Part shown: one piece after another, positions 23,814 to 31,739 of the stretch
Numbering within the stretch: position 1 is the stretch's first letter
Layout of the letters: the number at the start of each line of letters is the position of its first letter
Source: Streptomyces marincola
GTDB lineage: Bacteria; Actinomycetota; Actinomycetes; Streptomycetales; Streptomycetaceae
Direction: 5' to 3'
Assembly: GCF_020410765.1 (NCBI RefSeq)
Contig: NZ_CP084541.1
Span: forward strand, 434,001 to 498,000
DNA length: 64,000 nt
Position numbers and translations under genes: made by a program
The notes under the pieces: model-generated
Told to the model about the DNA's origin: nothing
Database searches by the model: none
What the model saw: the letters and a program-made list of their open reading frames with translations, nothing else

Positions 23814-24466
23814 GCTGGGACTCCTTCCGGGGCGGGCCGCGGGGCCGCGGTGCGGGTGTGCCGCCACCAGTCGCGCAGGCCCCACAGGACCAGGCCGAGG
23901 TAGACGACGTAGACGAGGCCGGAGAACGGCAGGCCGCTGCTGAAGGCCAGGGGGACGCCCACGACGTCGACCAGCAGCCAGGCGAACCAGAACTCGACGA
24001 GGCCGCGGGCCTGCGCGAACATGGCGGCCAGCGTGCCGACGAAGATGTAGGCGTCGGGCCACGGGTTCCACGAGAGGTCGGGGAACGCGGAGAACAGCGC
24101 GCCGACGGCGAGGGTGCCGGCCGCGGTGCCGGCCGCGAGGACGGCCCGTTCCGGCCAGGTGGCGAAGCGGATGGCGATCTGCCCGTCGCCCGACTGCCGC
24201 CGGCCGAGCTGCCACTGCCGCCAGCCCCACACGGCGACGGTGATCACCAGGAGCTGCTTGCCGACGCCGCCGCCGAGCTGGGCGGAGGCGTAGGCCGCGA
24301 CGAGGATGACGCCGGAGAGCAGCTGGACGGGCCAGGTGAGCAGGGAGCGGCGCCAGCCCAGGGCGAGGGCGGCGAGGCCGGCGAGGTTCCCCGTCATGTC
24401 CGACCACATGACGTCCTGCCCGAACGCGGTGAACGCCGTGGTGTTCAGCTGGTCGAGGACGTTCAT
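23810..24466 (-). CDS. ribM: Riboflavin transporter RibM (PnuC family)
   Basis: 218 residues with about seven membrane helices and the PnuC-like features WGWRQW and the Trp-rich segment SWNPWPDAYIFVGTLAAMFAQ. PnuC proteins usually import nicotinamide riboside, but members inside riboflavin operons of Streptomyces and Corynebacterium (RibM) carry riboflavin, probably by facilitated diffusion. Its position between ribE and ribBA under an FMN riboswitch supports RibM. It overlaps ribE at one end (ATGA) and ribBA at the other (GTGA). Confidence 0.92.
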   Translation of the reverse strand: MNVLDQLNTTAFTAFGQDVMWSDMTGNLAGLAALALGWRRSLLTWPVQLLSGVILVAAYASAQLGGGVGKQLLVITVAVWGWRQWQLGRRQSGDGQIAIRFATWPERAVLAAGTAAGTLAVGALFSAFPDLSWNPWPDAYIFVGTLAAMFAQARGLVEFWFAWLLVDVVGVPLAFSSGLPFSGLVYVVYLGLVLWGLRDWWRHTRTAAPRPAPEGVPA

Positions 24467-25089
24467 CGGGGGGCCACCCGGTCTCCCGGCCGCGGCGGTT
24501 CCTGGTGGGCCAGCATGCGTTCGACGTACTTGGCGAGGATGTCGACCTCCAGGTTGACCACTTCGCCCGGCCGCCGGGTGCCGAGGGTGGTGAGGCCGAG
24601 CGTGGTGGGGATGAGGCCGACGGTGAACCGGTCGTCGGCGGCCTCGACCACGGTGAGGCTGACGCCGTCCACGGTGATGGAGCCCTTCTCCACGACGTAG
24701 CGGGACAGCGCCGCGGGCAGCTCGAAGGCCACCGACTCCCAGTGGTCGCCCGGGGTGCGGGACAGGACCGCGGCGGTGCCGTCCACGTGCCCCTGCACGA
24801 TGTGGCCGCCGAGCCGCCCGCCGACCGGGGTGGGCCGTTCGAGGTTGACGCGGGCGCCCGGGGCCAGCCGCCCGAGGTTGGAGCGCAGCAGGCTCTCGGC
24901 CATGACGTCGGCGGTGAACTCACCGCCGTCCGTCTCGACCACCGTCAGGCACACGCCGTTGACGGCGATGGAGTCGCCGTGCCGGGCGCCTTCCGTGACG
25001 ACGGGGCCGCGCAGGCGCAGGAGCGCGGAGTCGCCTGCGCGGTCGACGGAGACGACCTCGCCCAGTTCTTCGATGATTCCGGTGAACAA
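24463..25089 (-). CDS. ribE: Riboflavin synthase alpha chain, TTG start
   Basis: 208 residues. It dismutates two lumazines to riboflavin and the pyrimidine precursor. The two lumazine-binding repeats are visible: the start MFTGIIEELGEVV with VNGVCLTVVE, and GHIVQGHVDGTAAV with VDGVSLTVVEA. The canonical N-terminus requires the TTG codon at 25089, one base after the ribD stop codon, so translation probably depends on coupling to ribD. The TTG may limit synthesis of the downstream genes. Confidence 0.96.
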   Translation of the reverse strand: MFTGIIEELGEVVSVDRAGDSALLRLRGPVVTEGARHGDSIAVNGVCLTVVETDGGEFTADVMAESLLRSNLGRLAPGARVNLERPTPVGGRLGGHIVQGHVDGTAAVLSRTPGDHWESVAFELPAALSRYVVEKGSITVDGVSLTVVEAADDRFTVGLIPTTLGLTTLGTRRPGEVVNLEVDILAKYVERMLAHQEPPRPGDRVAPR

Positions 25090-25090
25090 C

Positions 25091-26257
25091 TCACAACTCC
25101 TCGGGTGCCTGGGGGGCGTGGGAAGCCTCGGGATGGCCGGGGGACTCGGGAACGGCCGTGATCCGCACGTCGGGGCCGATCCGGACCAGGTCGGTCACGC
25201 GAAGGCGCAACGTCTCGGCGACGGTGCTGATTCCGGCGTCCGCCAGGGCGTGCGGGCCCGCGCCGAGCAGGGCGGGGGCGAGGTAGCCCACGACCTCGTC
25301 GACGGCTCCCGCCGCGACGAACGCGCCCGCGAGCCCGGGACCGCCCTCAAGCAGCACGGACCTGACGTCGCGTGCGTACAGGGCAGCGAGCAGCGCGCCG
25401 ATGTCGAGGCCGCGGCCGGCCGCCGCGCGCGGCAGCCTGACCACGTCGGCGCCGGGGCGCAGCCGGTCGGTGCGCGCGGCCGGCACGTCGTCCGCGACGG
25501 CGATCAGGGTGGGCGCGGCGCCGTCGAGCACGCGGGCTCCCGGCCGTACGGCGACGGCCTCGGTGTCGGTGACGACGCGCAGCGGCGGGCGGGGGGCGGG
25601 CACGCCGCGGACGGCCAGGTGCGGGTCGTCGGCGCGGGCCGTGCCCGAGCCGACGAGCACCGCGTCCGACGCGGCGCGCAGCCGGTGCACGTCGGCGCGC
25701 GCGGCGGATGAGGTGATCCAGCGGCTGCTGCCGTCGGCGGCGGCGACCCGCCCGTCGAGGGTGGCGGCGTACTTCCAGCGCACGTGGGGGCGGCCGTGCC
25801 GGACGGAGGTGAGCCAGGGCGCGTTGACGGCCGCGGCCTCGGTCGCGAGGAGCCCTTCCTCCACCTCGACGCCCGCGGCGCGCAGGGTTTCCGCGCCGCC
25901 CGCGGCCTCCCCGTTGGGGTCGGCGACGGCGTAGACCACCCGGGCGACCCCCGCGTCGATCAGGGCGCGGGTGCAGGGTCCTGTGCGTCCGGTGTGGTCG
26001 CAGGGTTCGAGGGTGACCAGGGCGGTGCCGCCGCGCGCCGCCGCTCCGGCGGCGGCCAGCGCGTGGACCTCGGCGTGCGGGCCGCCCGCCCGCTGGTGCC
26101 AGCCCTCGCCCGCGGGCCGGCCCGCGGCGTCGAGGACGACGCAGCCGACGACCGGGTTGGGGCTGGTGGCGCCGAGTCCGCGTGCGGCCAGTTCGATGGC
26201 GCGGCGCATCGCCGCGACCTCGGGGTCGTCGTCGGAGCGGGCTCGCGGGCCGGCCAC
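25091..26257 (-). CDS. ribD: Bifunctional riboflavin deaminase/reductase
   Basis: 388 residues. The N-terminal deaminase domain has the zinc site GGPHAEVHAL and EPCDHTGRTGPCTRAL; the C-terminal reductase has KYAATLDGRVAAADGSSRWI and LEGGPGLAGAF. Together they convert the pyrimidine product of GTP cyclohydrolase II to the ribitylamino-uracil phosphate. GTG 26257 is chosen for AGGAGG just upstream; the frame stays open to 26440 inside the riboswitch. It is the first gene of ribD-ribE-ribM-ribBA-ribH-hisE-hisG-PH. Confidence 0.96.
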   Translation of the reverse strand: MAGPRARSDDDPEVAAMRRAIELAARGLGATSPNPVVGCVVLDAAGRPAGEGWHQRAGGPHAEVHALAAAGAAARGGTALVTLEPCDHTGRTGPCTRALIDAGVARVVYAVADPNGEAAGGAETLRAAGVEVEEGLLATEAAAVNAPWLTSVRHGRPHVRWKYAATLDGRVAAADGSSRWITSSAARADVHRLRAASDAVLVGSGTARADDPHLAVRGVPAPRPPLRVVTDTEAVAVRPGARVLDGAAPTLIAVADDVPAARTDRLRPGADVVRLPRAAAGRGLDIGALLAALYARDVRSVLLEGGPGLAGAFVAAGAVDEVVGYLAPALLGAGPHALADAGISTVAETLRLRVTDLVRIGPDVRITAVPESPGHPEASHAPQAPEEL

Positions 26258-26392
26258 CGGGTCCTCCTGCCTCTTCTGGCACGGCTCCGGGGTCGGCGAA
26301 CGAACGGCAACGGGGTGGCGGGCCTGGCAGCCCGGCCGTTCCCTGACACGGGAACGCGATGGGCGCGCGGGGCCGGCCGGTCCCGCTCCGCC

Positions 26393-26519
26393 GCGCACTG
26401 CCTCCCATCCGGACTTTAACCGTCGGTCCAGGAATTCCACCTGGTCAACCGGCCGCTGGAAGCGGCCGGGTCGCGGACTTTAACCGCCGGTTCGGAGTTT
26501 CACCGACCCCGGAGTGCGC
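26393..26519 (-). promoter_or_regulatory. FMN riboswitch (RFN element)
   Basis: On the minus strand the conserved core is clear: GGTGAAACTCC, ACCGGCGGTTAAAGTCCGCG, GGTGGAATTCCTGG, ACCGACGGTTAAAGTCCGG and GATGGGAGG, in the right order. The closing P1 stem is exact (GCGCACT with AGTGCGC, 26519-26513 with 26399-26393). A variable P3-like hairpin with GGCCGCTTCCAGCGGCC lies between. About 135 bases of expression platform separate it from the ribD start; I do not see a U-tailed terminator there, so control may be translational or Rho-dependent. Confidence 0.97.
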
Positions 26520-26619
26520 TGCGTCATTGGTACGGGTCCCAGTGTGCCACGGCCGCGGGACCGGCACCCGCCGCTGTGGCCCGGGTCACATCCGGACCGG
26601 GGGCGCGGGCCGGGTCCGA

Positions 26620-27819
26620 CTACCGCGGCGCGCCGAAGAGTTCGCTCCGTGCCGCGTCGAGCGCGGTGGCCAGCGCACCGCTGAGCACGGGGCTGCCCGC
26701 CACCGTGGCCGCGCGGACCTCGGTCGCCAGCGGGCTGAGGTCCCGCAGGCGGCGGGCGACCCGGTCGGCGAGCGCGGCGCCGCCGGCGCGGCCGACTTCG
26801 CCGCCGAGCACGACGCATCCGGGGTCGAGCACGGCGGCCACCCCGGCCGCGCCGAGCGCGACGCGGTCGGCGAGCTCGTCGAGGAACGCGGCGTTGCGCC
26901 CCTCGTCCGCCGCGACGGCCGCGCGCACGGCCTGCTCGGCGGCGCCCGCGTCCCGCGCGTCCGGCACGGGCAGCCCGTGGGCCTCGGCCAGCGCGCGGAC
27001 GGCGGGGCTGGACGCGAGCGCGTGGAACCCGCCGTCGCAGTCCGTCGCGGACGGCAGCCTCCCGGTGCCGGGCACGGGCAGGAAGCCCAGTTCGCCGGCG
27101 CCGCCCGAGGCGCCCCGGCGCAGCGCGCCGTCCAGGATCACGGCGGCGCCGATGCCGTGGCCGAGCCAGAGCAGCACGAACGTGTCCAGGTCGCGGGCCG
27201 CGCCGCCGCGGTGTTCCGCGAGTCCGGCGAGGTTGACCTCGTTCTCCACGCGCACGGGCGCGGCGAGCCGTTCGCGCAGGGCGCCGGGCAGCCGCCCGTG
27301 CCAGCCGGGGAGCGAGGAGACGGGCAGCAGGGCGCCGGTGGCCGGATCGGCCAGCCCGGGGGCGCCGAGCACCGCGGTGTGCACGGCGGGGACCGCGGCG
27401 CCGCGCATGGCGTCGTCCAGGGCGGCGATGACGCCGCCGATCACGCCGTCCGCCCCGGCGCGCCCCCCCTCGGGCACCGGGAACGCGGCGCGGCCCACGG
27501 TCCGGCCCGCGAGGTCGGCCAGCACGAGGGACACCCCGTGCGTGCGGACGTCGAGCGCGGCGACGTGGGCGCGGTCGGCGACCAGTCCGTAGAGCCGGGC
27601 GTTCGGGCCGCGGCGCTCCTCCCCCGCTTCGCCGACGACCGCGACCAGCCCCTCTTTGGCGAGCCGCTGGAGGAGGTCGGCCACGCTGGGGCGGGACAGG
27701 CCGGTGAGGTCGCGCAGCCGCGCGGCGGTCAGCGGCCCCTGTTCCACGAGCAGGTCGAGGGCGATGCGGTCGTTGATGGCCCGGGCCGTGCGGGGGGACG
27801 CGGTGCGCGCTGGGGTCAT
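26620..27819 (-). CDS. ROK-family transcriptional regulator
   Basis: 399 residues. Residues 12-70 are a winged helix (LTAARLRDLTGLSRPSVADL), followed by a ROK kinase-like fold: LDVRTHGVSLVLADLAG (ATP-like site), VLGAPGLADPATG, WLGHGIGAAVILDGAL. The usual zinc motif CxCGxxGC is not seen; the equivalent region reads ATDCDGGFHAL, so metal binding may be lost. Such proteins repress sugar uptake or catabolic genes. It diverges from an MFS transporter gene, and a 21-bp palindrome in the gap is a likely operator for both. ATG 27819 has GAGGA upstream. Confidence 0.92.
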   Translation of the reverse strand: MTPARTASPRTARAINDRIALDLLVEQGPLTAARLRDLTGLSRPSVADLLQRLAKEGLVAVVGEAGEERRGPNARLYGLVADRAHVAALDVRTHGVSLVLADLAGRTVGRAAFPVPEGGRAGADGVIGGVIAALDDAMRGAAVPAVHTAVLGAPGLADPATGALLPVSSLPGWHGRLPGALRERLAAPVRVENEVNLAGLAEHRGGAARDLDTFVLLWLGHGIGAAVILDGALRRGASGGAGELGFLPVPGTGRLPSATDCDGGFHALASSPAVRALAEAHGLPVPDARDAGAAEQAVRAAVAADEGRNAAFLDELADRVALGAAGVAAVLDPGCVVLGGEVGRAGGAALADRVARRLRDLSPLATEVRAATVAGSPVLSGALATALDAARSELFGAPR

Positions 27820-27844
27820 GCGGAAGATCCTCGCAGACCTTTTT

Positions 27845-27865
27845 TATCAGTAAGCCTTCCTGATA
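27845..27865. promoter_or_regulatory. Palindromic operator between ROK regulator and MFS genes
   Basis: TATCAG, 9 bases, CTGATA; the inner part is also nearly symmetric, giving 18 symmetric positions of 21 around 27855. It is in an AT-rich patch with TTTTTT next to it, 26 bases from the ROK start codon. Position and symmetry fit a ROK-family binding site. Confidence 0.65.
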
Positions 27866-27947
27866 GTTTATGCGGCGGCCGCGCCCCGGACCGCGCCCCG
27901 TACCACCCGCCCCGCCCTGTCCCGCCCTTCCCGAGGAGCGCTCCCCC

Positions 27948-29213
27948 ATGACGCAGCAGCAGCCCGCGCCGGCCGACAGGGACCGCGTCCGCCGCGCGCG
28001 GCGCGCGGCCGGGGCCGTCTTCGCCCTGCACGGCGCCGTCAGCGGCAGCTTCGCCACCCGCATCCCGTGGGTGAAGGACCACCTCGACCTCAGCACCGCG
28101 CAACTCGGCCTGGCCCTCGCCTTCCCGGCCATCGGCGCCTCCCTCGCGATGCCCCTGGCCGGCCGCCTGATGCACCGGTACGGCGCGCTCGCCGCCGTCC
28201 GCGCCCTGCTCGCACTGTGGTGCCTGGCGCTCGTGCCGCCGGCGTTCGCGCCCGGGCTCCCCGCGCTGTGCGCCGCGCTCTTCGTCTTCGGCGCCACGGC
28301 GGGCATGGCGGACGTGGCCATGAACGCCCAGGGCATCGACGTCGAACGCCTGCACGGCACGTCGATCATGTCCGGTCTGCACGGCCTGTGGAGCGTCGGC
28401 GCGCTGCTCGGCTCCGCCGTCGGCGTCGGCGCGGTGGGGCTCGGCGTGGACGCCCCGGCCCACCTGGCCCTGACCGGCCTCGCGCTGGCGGCGGTGGTGC
28501 CCCTCGCCTGCCGCGGTGTGCTCGACGTGCGCCCGGCCCCGGGCGAGGAGCCGCCGCCCCGGTTCGCGCTGCCGCCGCGGTCCGCGCTGCTGATCGGCGC
28601 GGTCGGCATGTGCGCGATCCTGGCCGAGTACGCCAGCATGGACTGGTCCGGCGTGTACCTCAGGGACATCACCGAGGCCTCGGAGGCGGTGGGCGCGGCC
28701 AGTTTCACCGCGTTCGCCTGCACCATGGCCGCGGCCCGGCTCGCCGGCGACGCGGTGGTGCGACGCCTCGGTCCTGTGCGCACGGTCCGGTTCAGCGGCG
28801 CGCTGGCCGTGTGCGGCGGCGTGCTCGTGGTCACCGCGCGGGTGCCCGCGCAGGGCATCGCCGGCTTCGCGCTGCTCGGCGTGGGGATCGCGGTCGTGGT
28901 CCCGCTCGCCTTCGCCGCGGCCGGGCGCAGCGGCTCCAACCCGAGCCGGGCCATCGCGGGCGTGGCGACCGTGACCTACACGACCGGCCTGATCGCCCCG
29001 ACGCTGGTCGGCGGCATCGGCGAAGTCCTGGGCCTGCGGGCTTCGTTCGGGCTGGTCACCGCCGCGGCCACCGTTCTGGTGCTCGCCGCGGGCGTGCTCG
29101 GCCCGCGCGAGCGCCGGGGCGCGCCGCTCGCGCGGGAGGGGCGTTCCCCGGCCGCGGGCGCGGCCGGGGAACCGGAGGCACCGGCCCCCGGGGCCGGCGA
29201 CCGGCCCGGCTGA
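27948..29213 (+). CDS. MFS transporter (YbjJ-like)
   Basis: 421 residues with about twelve membrane helices. The pattern HGAVSGSFATRIPWVKDHLDL at the start, GRLMHRYG between helices 2 and 3, and ADVAMNAQGIDVERLHG followed by SGLHGLWSVGALLGS is that of the YbjJ/fucose-permease-like branch of the major facilitator superfamily. The substrate is unknown; the divergent ROK regulator suggests a sugar or sugar derivative. ATG 27948 has GAGGAG upstream. The C-terminal 35 residues are Pro/Ala/Gly-rich and probably disordered. Confidence 0.9.
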   Translation: MTQQQPAPADRDRVRRARRAAGAVFALHGAVSGSFATRIPWVKDHLDLSTAQLGLALAFPAIGASLAMPLAGRLMHRYGALAAVRALLALWCLALVPPAFAPGLPALCAALFVFGATAGMADVAMNAQGIDVERLHGTSIMSGLHGLWSVGALLGSAVGVGAVGLGVDAPAHLALTGLALAAVVPLACRGVLDVRPAPGEEPPPRFALPPRSALLIGAVGMCAILAEYASMDWSGVYLRDITEASEAVGAASFTAFACTMAAARLAGDAVVRRLGPVRTVRFSGALAVCGGVLVVTARVPAQGIAGFALLGVGIAVVVPLAFAAAGRSGSNPSRAIAGVATVTYTTGLIAPTLVGGIGEVLGLRASFGLVTAAATVLVLAAGVLGPRERRGAPLAREGRSPAAGAAGEPEAPAPGAGDRPG

Positions 29214-29237
29214 CCTTCCCCGGCCGGGCCGGCCGAC

Positions 29238-29271
29238 GCCGGGGCGGCGGGTGGGAGACCGCCGCCCCGGC
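29238..29271. terminator. Bidirectional terminator
   Basis: A perfect 13-bp stem (29238-29250 with 29259-29271) around an 8-base loop, between the converging MFS and phospholipase genes. No T-tract follows. Confidence 0.8.
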
Positions 29272-29342
29272 ACGAAGGCCGGCGCCGAGACCTGACGGCG
29301 GGGTGCGGCGCGCCGCGTGGCGAGGCGCGCCGAGCGCGGGCG

Positions 29343-29801
29343 TCAGCCGAAGTTGCGCACGGCCTGGTAGTACGTCCACGCCGTGGCGTCGCAGGCGGCG
29401 GCCGTGGCGCCCGAGTAGCGGTCGCAGACGCGCCCGAGATCGGCGTGGAAGGCGTTGTCGAGTCGCGCCTTGTTGGCCTCGAACGTGCCCTGGTCCTTGT
29501 AGTTGCGGTAGCCGAAGTCGTGGCGTGCGCAGGAGAGTTCGAACGGGAAGCCGAGCGGGTTGTCGGGCGACCAGGAGCACAGGTCGGTGCTCCAGTCGAA
29601 CTCGTACCGCTCCCACGCCCCCTGGTTGCCGCGCGCGGACAGCCAGGACTGATAGCTGCTCGCGCCGGTCTGGGTCCAACTGGACAGCACCTGGGGCTTG
29701 TCGGCGGGAGCCGCCGCGGCGGGAGCGGCCGTCGCGGCGACGCCGCCGACCGCGAGGGCGGCGGCGGACAGGGTGGTGGCGAGCCGATGACGGGTGCGCA
29801 T
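29343..29801 (-). CDS. Secreted prokaryotic phospholipase A2
   Basis: 152 residues with a Sec signal peptide (MRTRHRLATTLSAAALAVGG and APAAAA); cleavage near residue 30 would leave about 122 residues, the size of the Streptomyces violaceoruber enzyme. The catalytic His-Asp pair is in ELSCARHDFGYRNYK (H94, D95). Four cysteines (75, 91, 126, 137) can form the two disulfides of that family. It hydrolyses the sn-2 ester of phospholipids outside the cell and needs calcium. ATG 29801 is chosen because GGAGG lies six bases upstream; the ATG at 29807 directly abuts that motif. Confidence 0.95.
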   Translation of the reverse strand: MRTRHRLATTLSAAALAVGGVAATAAPAAAAPADKPQVLSSWTQTGASSYQSWLSARGNQGAWERYEFDWSTDLCSWSPDNPLGFPFELSCARHDFGYRNYKDQGTFEANKARLDNAFHADLGRVCDRYSGATAAACDATAWTYYQAVRNFG

Positions 29802-29978
29802 GCGCATCCTCCGGGGAATCGGACGGCCTGGGGAACAGCCGTGTGGGGACCGGAGGTTGAAGTTACGACCCGGGGGTGGAATGCACAACCCTCCGCGCGT
29901 TTACACGAGTTGACTACCTTTCGAACATCCGGCCGCAGGGCGCGGGAACGGCGGACGGACCGAGCGGCACAGAAAAGT

Positions 29979-30000
29979 GCACGACCGTTCGTGCTAATCT
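29979..30000 (+). promoter_or_regulatory. Operator-like palindrome abutting a -10 box before the hydrolase gene
   Basis: GCACGA (29979-29984), CCGT, TCGTGC (29989-29994), directly followed by TAATCT (29995-30000), a good -10 box. A protein bound here would block the promoter. The gene 31046-31693 encodes a TetR regulator and is the obvious candidate, but this is inference. No clear -35 is present. Confidence 0.5.
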
Positions 30001-30041
30001 TGGCGTCCTCCTCTCCCCTCCCAGACAAAGGAGCGACCGGC

Positions 30042-30938
30042 ATGAAACCTGCCGTGGCCGTCGCCAGCAGCATCCTCAACGCCACCGCGCTCCTTCCGGG
30101 CCGGGCGGCGGGCAGGGGCGCGTTCTCCCTGTTCCACATGCCGATGGTGCGCAGTCGGCTGCGCACCGCGGAACGAAAGGTGTTCGAAAAGGCCCGGGTG
30201 GACCGGATACGCCTCGGCAGCGGCAGGCACGCGGTGGCCTACCACTGGGGCGGCGGCGACCGCCCCGCGCTGCTCGCGCACGGCTGGCAGTCGCGGGCCT
30301 CCCGGCTGGCCTGCTTCGTCCCCGAACTGCTCGAACGCGGCCACAGCGTCATCGCCTTCGACGCCCCTGCCCACGGCGAGGCGGACGGCCGCAGCACCAC
30401 GATCCTGGACTACCGCGACATCGTCCTCGCCCTCGACGACCGGTACGGGACGTTCGACTGCCTCATCGCCCACTCCCTGGGCGCGCTCGGCTCGTTCTTC
30501 GGGCTGCGGCACGGCGCGCGGGCCCGCAGGATCGTCACCATCGGCGGCGTCTGCGACTTCGACTACCTGGTCGACGAGTTCTGCGCGGAGGTCGGGGCCG
30601 GCGACCGGCTCAGGTCCCGGCTGCGCGCGGAGGTCCGCACCCGGCTGTTCCCCGGCCTGCCCGCCGACGAGACGCCCTTCTCCCTCACGGACATGCCCGC
30701 CCACGTGTCCGCACCGCTCCTGGTGGTCCACGACGAGGACGACACCAGGATCCGGGTCGCGCAGGGCAGGCGGCTCGCCGCCGCGTTCGGCGACCGGGCC
30801 AGGCTCGTCGTCACCCGCGGCCTCGGCCACCGGCGCGTCCTCGGCGACGCCGACGTGCTCCGCACCGTTCTCGACTTCGTGGACAACGGCCCCGACCCCG
30901 CGGACGGAACGAACCCCCGCGCGACGGCGGCGGGCTGA
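30042..30938 (+). CDS. Alpha/beta hydrolase
   Basis: 298 residues. The oxyanion segment LLAHGWQSRASRL, the DAPAHGEADG loop, the nucleophile elbow LIAHSLGALGSFFG (Ser near 146), the acid in VVHDEDDTRI and the catalytic histidine in RGLGHRRVLGD are all in order. It is a soluble serine hydrolase, an esterase or thioesterase-like enzyme of unknown substrate. The first 35 residues are mildly hydrophobic and could associate with membrane. ATG 30042 has AAAGGAG upstream. The TetR gene follows 107 bases later, suggesting a regulator-enzyme pair. Confidence 0.88.
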   Translation: MKPAVAVASSILNATALLPGRAAGRGAFSLFHMPMVRSRLRTAERKVFEKARVDRIRLGSGRHAVAYHWGGGDRPALLAHGWQSRASRLACFVPELLERGHSVIAFDAPAHGEADGRSTTILDYRDIVLALDDRYGTFDCLIAHSLGALGSFFGLRHGARARRIVTIGGVCDFDYLVDEFCAEVGAGDRLRSRLRAEVRTRLFPGLPADETPFSLTDMPAHVSAPLLVVHDEDDTRIRVAQGRRLAAAFGDRARLVVTRGLGHRRVLGDADVLRTVLDFVDNGPDPADGTNPRATAAG

Positions 30939-31045
30939 GGCCGCGCGCCTGTCCCGCGGGCGGGCGGGCAGCCGTCCACCCGTTCGCTACACTCGGTCAC
31001 CACGGCGATGCCACGGGAGTCCGGGGCCCGGGAAGGCAGGTGCGC

Positions 31046-31693
31046 ATGGGTACGGCAGGAACGCGGGTGGACGGCCGGATCGCGCGCGGCGAGCAGACCC
31101 GGCGGCTCGTCCTCGGGCGGGCCATGGAGATCGCCTCGGTCGAGGGCCTCGACGCGCTCTCCATGGGGCGGCTCGCCTCGGAGCTGAAGCTGAGCAAGAG
31201 CGGTGTGTTCGCCCTCTTCGGCTCCAAGGAGGACCTGCAACTCGCGACCATCCGCGCCGCCGTCGCCGTCTTCACCACGCACGTGGTCGGACCGGCCGGC
31301 GAACTGCCCGCGGGCATCGGCCGGCTGAAGCACCTGTGCGACAGCTGGCTCGCCTATTCCCGCGAACGGGTCTTCCCCGGCGGGTGCTTCTTCTACTCGG
31401 TGTCCGCCGAGTACGACGCCCGCGCGGGCAAGGTGCACGACGCGCTCGTCACGGCGCGTTCCGACTGGCTCGCCTACCTGGAGCGGACCGCGCGGGAGGC
31501 ACGGGAGGCGGGCGAGCTGACGGCGGACGCGGACCTGCCGCAGCTCGTCTTCGAACTCGCGGCGCTGCTTGAGATGGCGAACGCCGAATCCGTCCTGCAC
31601 GACGACGTCACGGCCTACGGCAAAGCGGCCAGGGGAATCCTCGACCGCCTGCTGCGCGTGGCCGTCGACCCGTCGCGGCTGTCCGCCCCGTGA
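31046..31693 (+). CDS. TetR-family transcriptional regulator
   Basis: 215 residues. Residues 18-65 form the TetR helix-turn-helix (ALSMGRLASELKLSKSGVFALFGSKEDL). The ligand domain contains the CFFYSVSAEYDARAGKV segment, typical of a subfamily found beside hydrolases and oxidoreductases. ATG 31046 follows GGAAGG. It is co-directional with the hydrolase and may control it via the palindrome at 29979-29994. Confidence 0.92.
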   Translation: MGTAGTRVDGRIARGEQTRRLVLGRAMEIASVEGLDALSMGRLASELKLSKSGVFALFGSKEDLQLATIRAAVAVFTTHVVGPAGELPAGIGRLKHLCDSWLAYSRERVFPGGCFFYSVSAEYDARAGKVHDALVTARSDWLAYLERTAREAREAGELTADADLPQLVFELAALLEMANAESVLHDDVTAYGKAARGILDRLLRVAVDPSRLSAP

Positions 31694-31703
31694 CACCGCC
31701 GCC

Positions 31704-31733
31704 CGGGGGCGCCGGCCAGGCCGCGCGCCCCCG
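31704..31733. terminator. Bidirectional terminator between TetR gene and guaB1
   Basis: A 9-bp stem CGGGGGCGC / GCGCCCCCG with a 12-base loop between converging genes. Confidence 0.65.
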
Positions 31734-31739
31734 GCGCCC

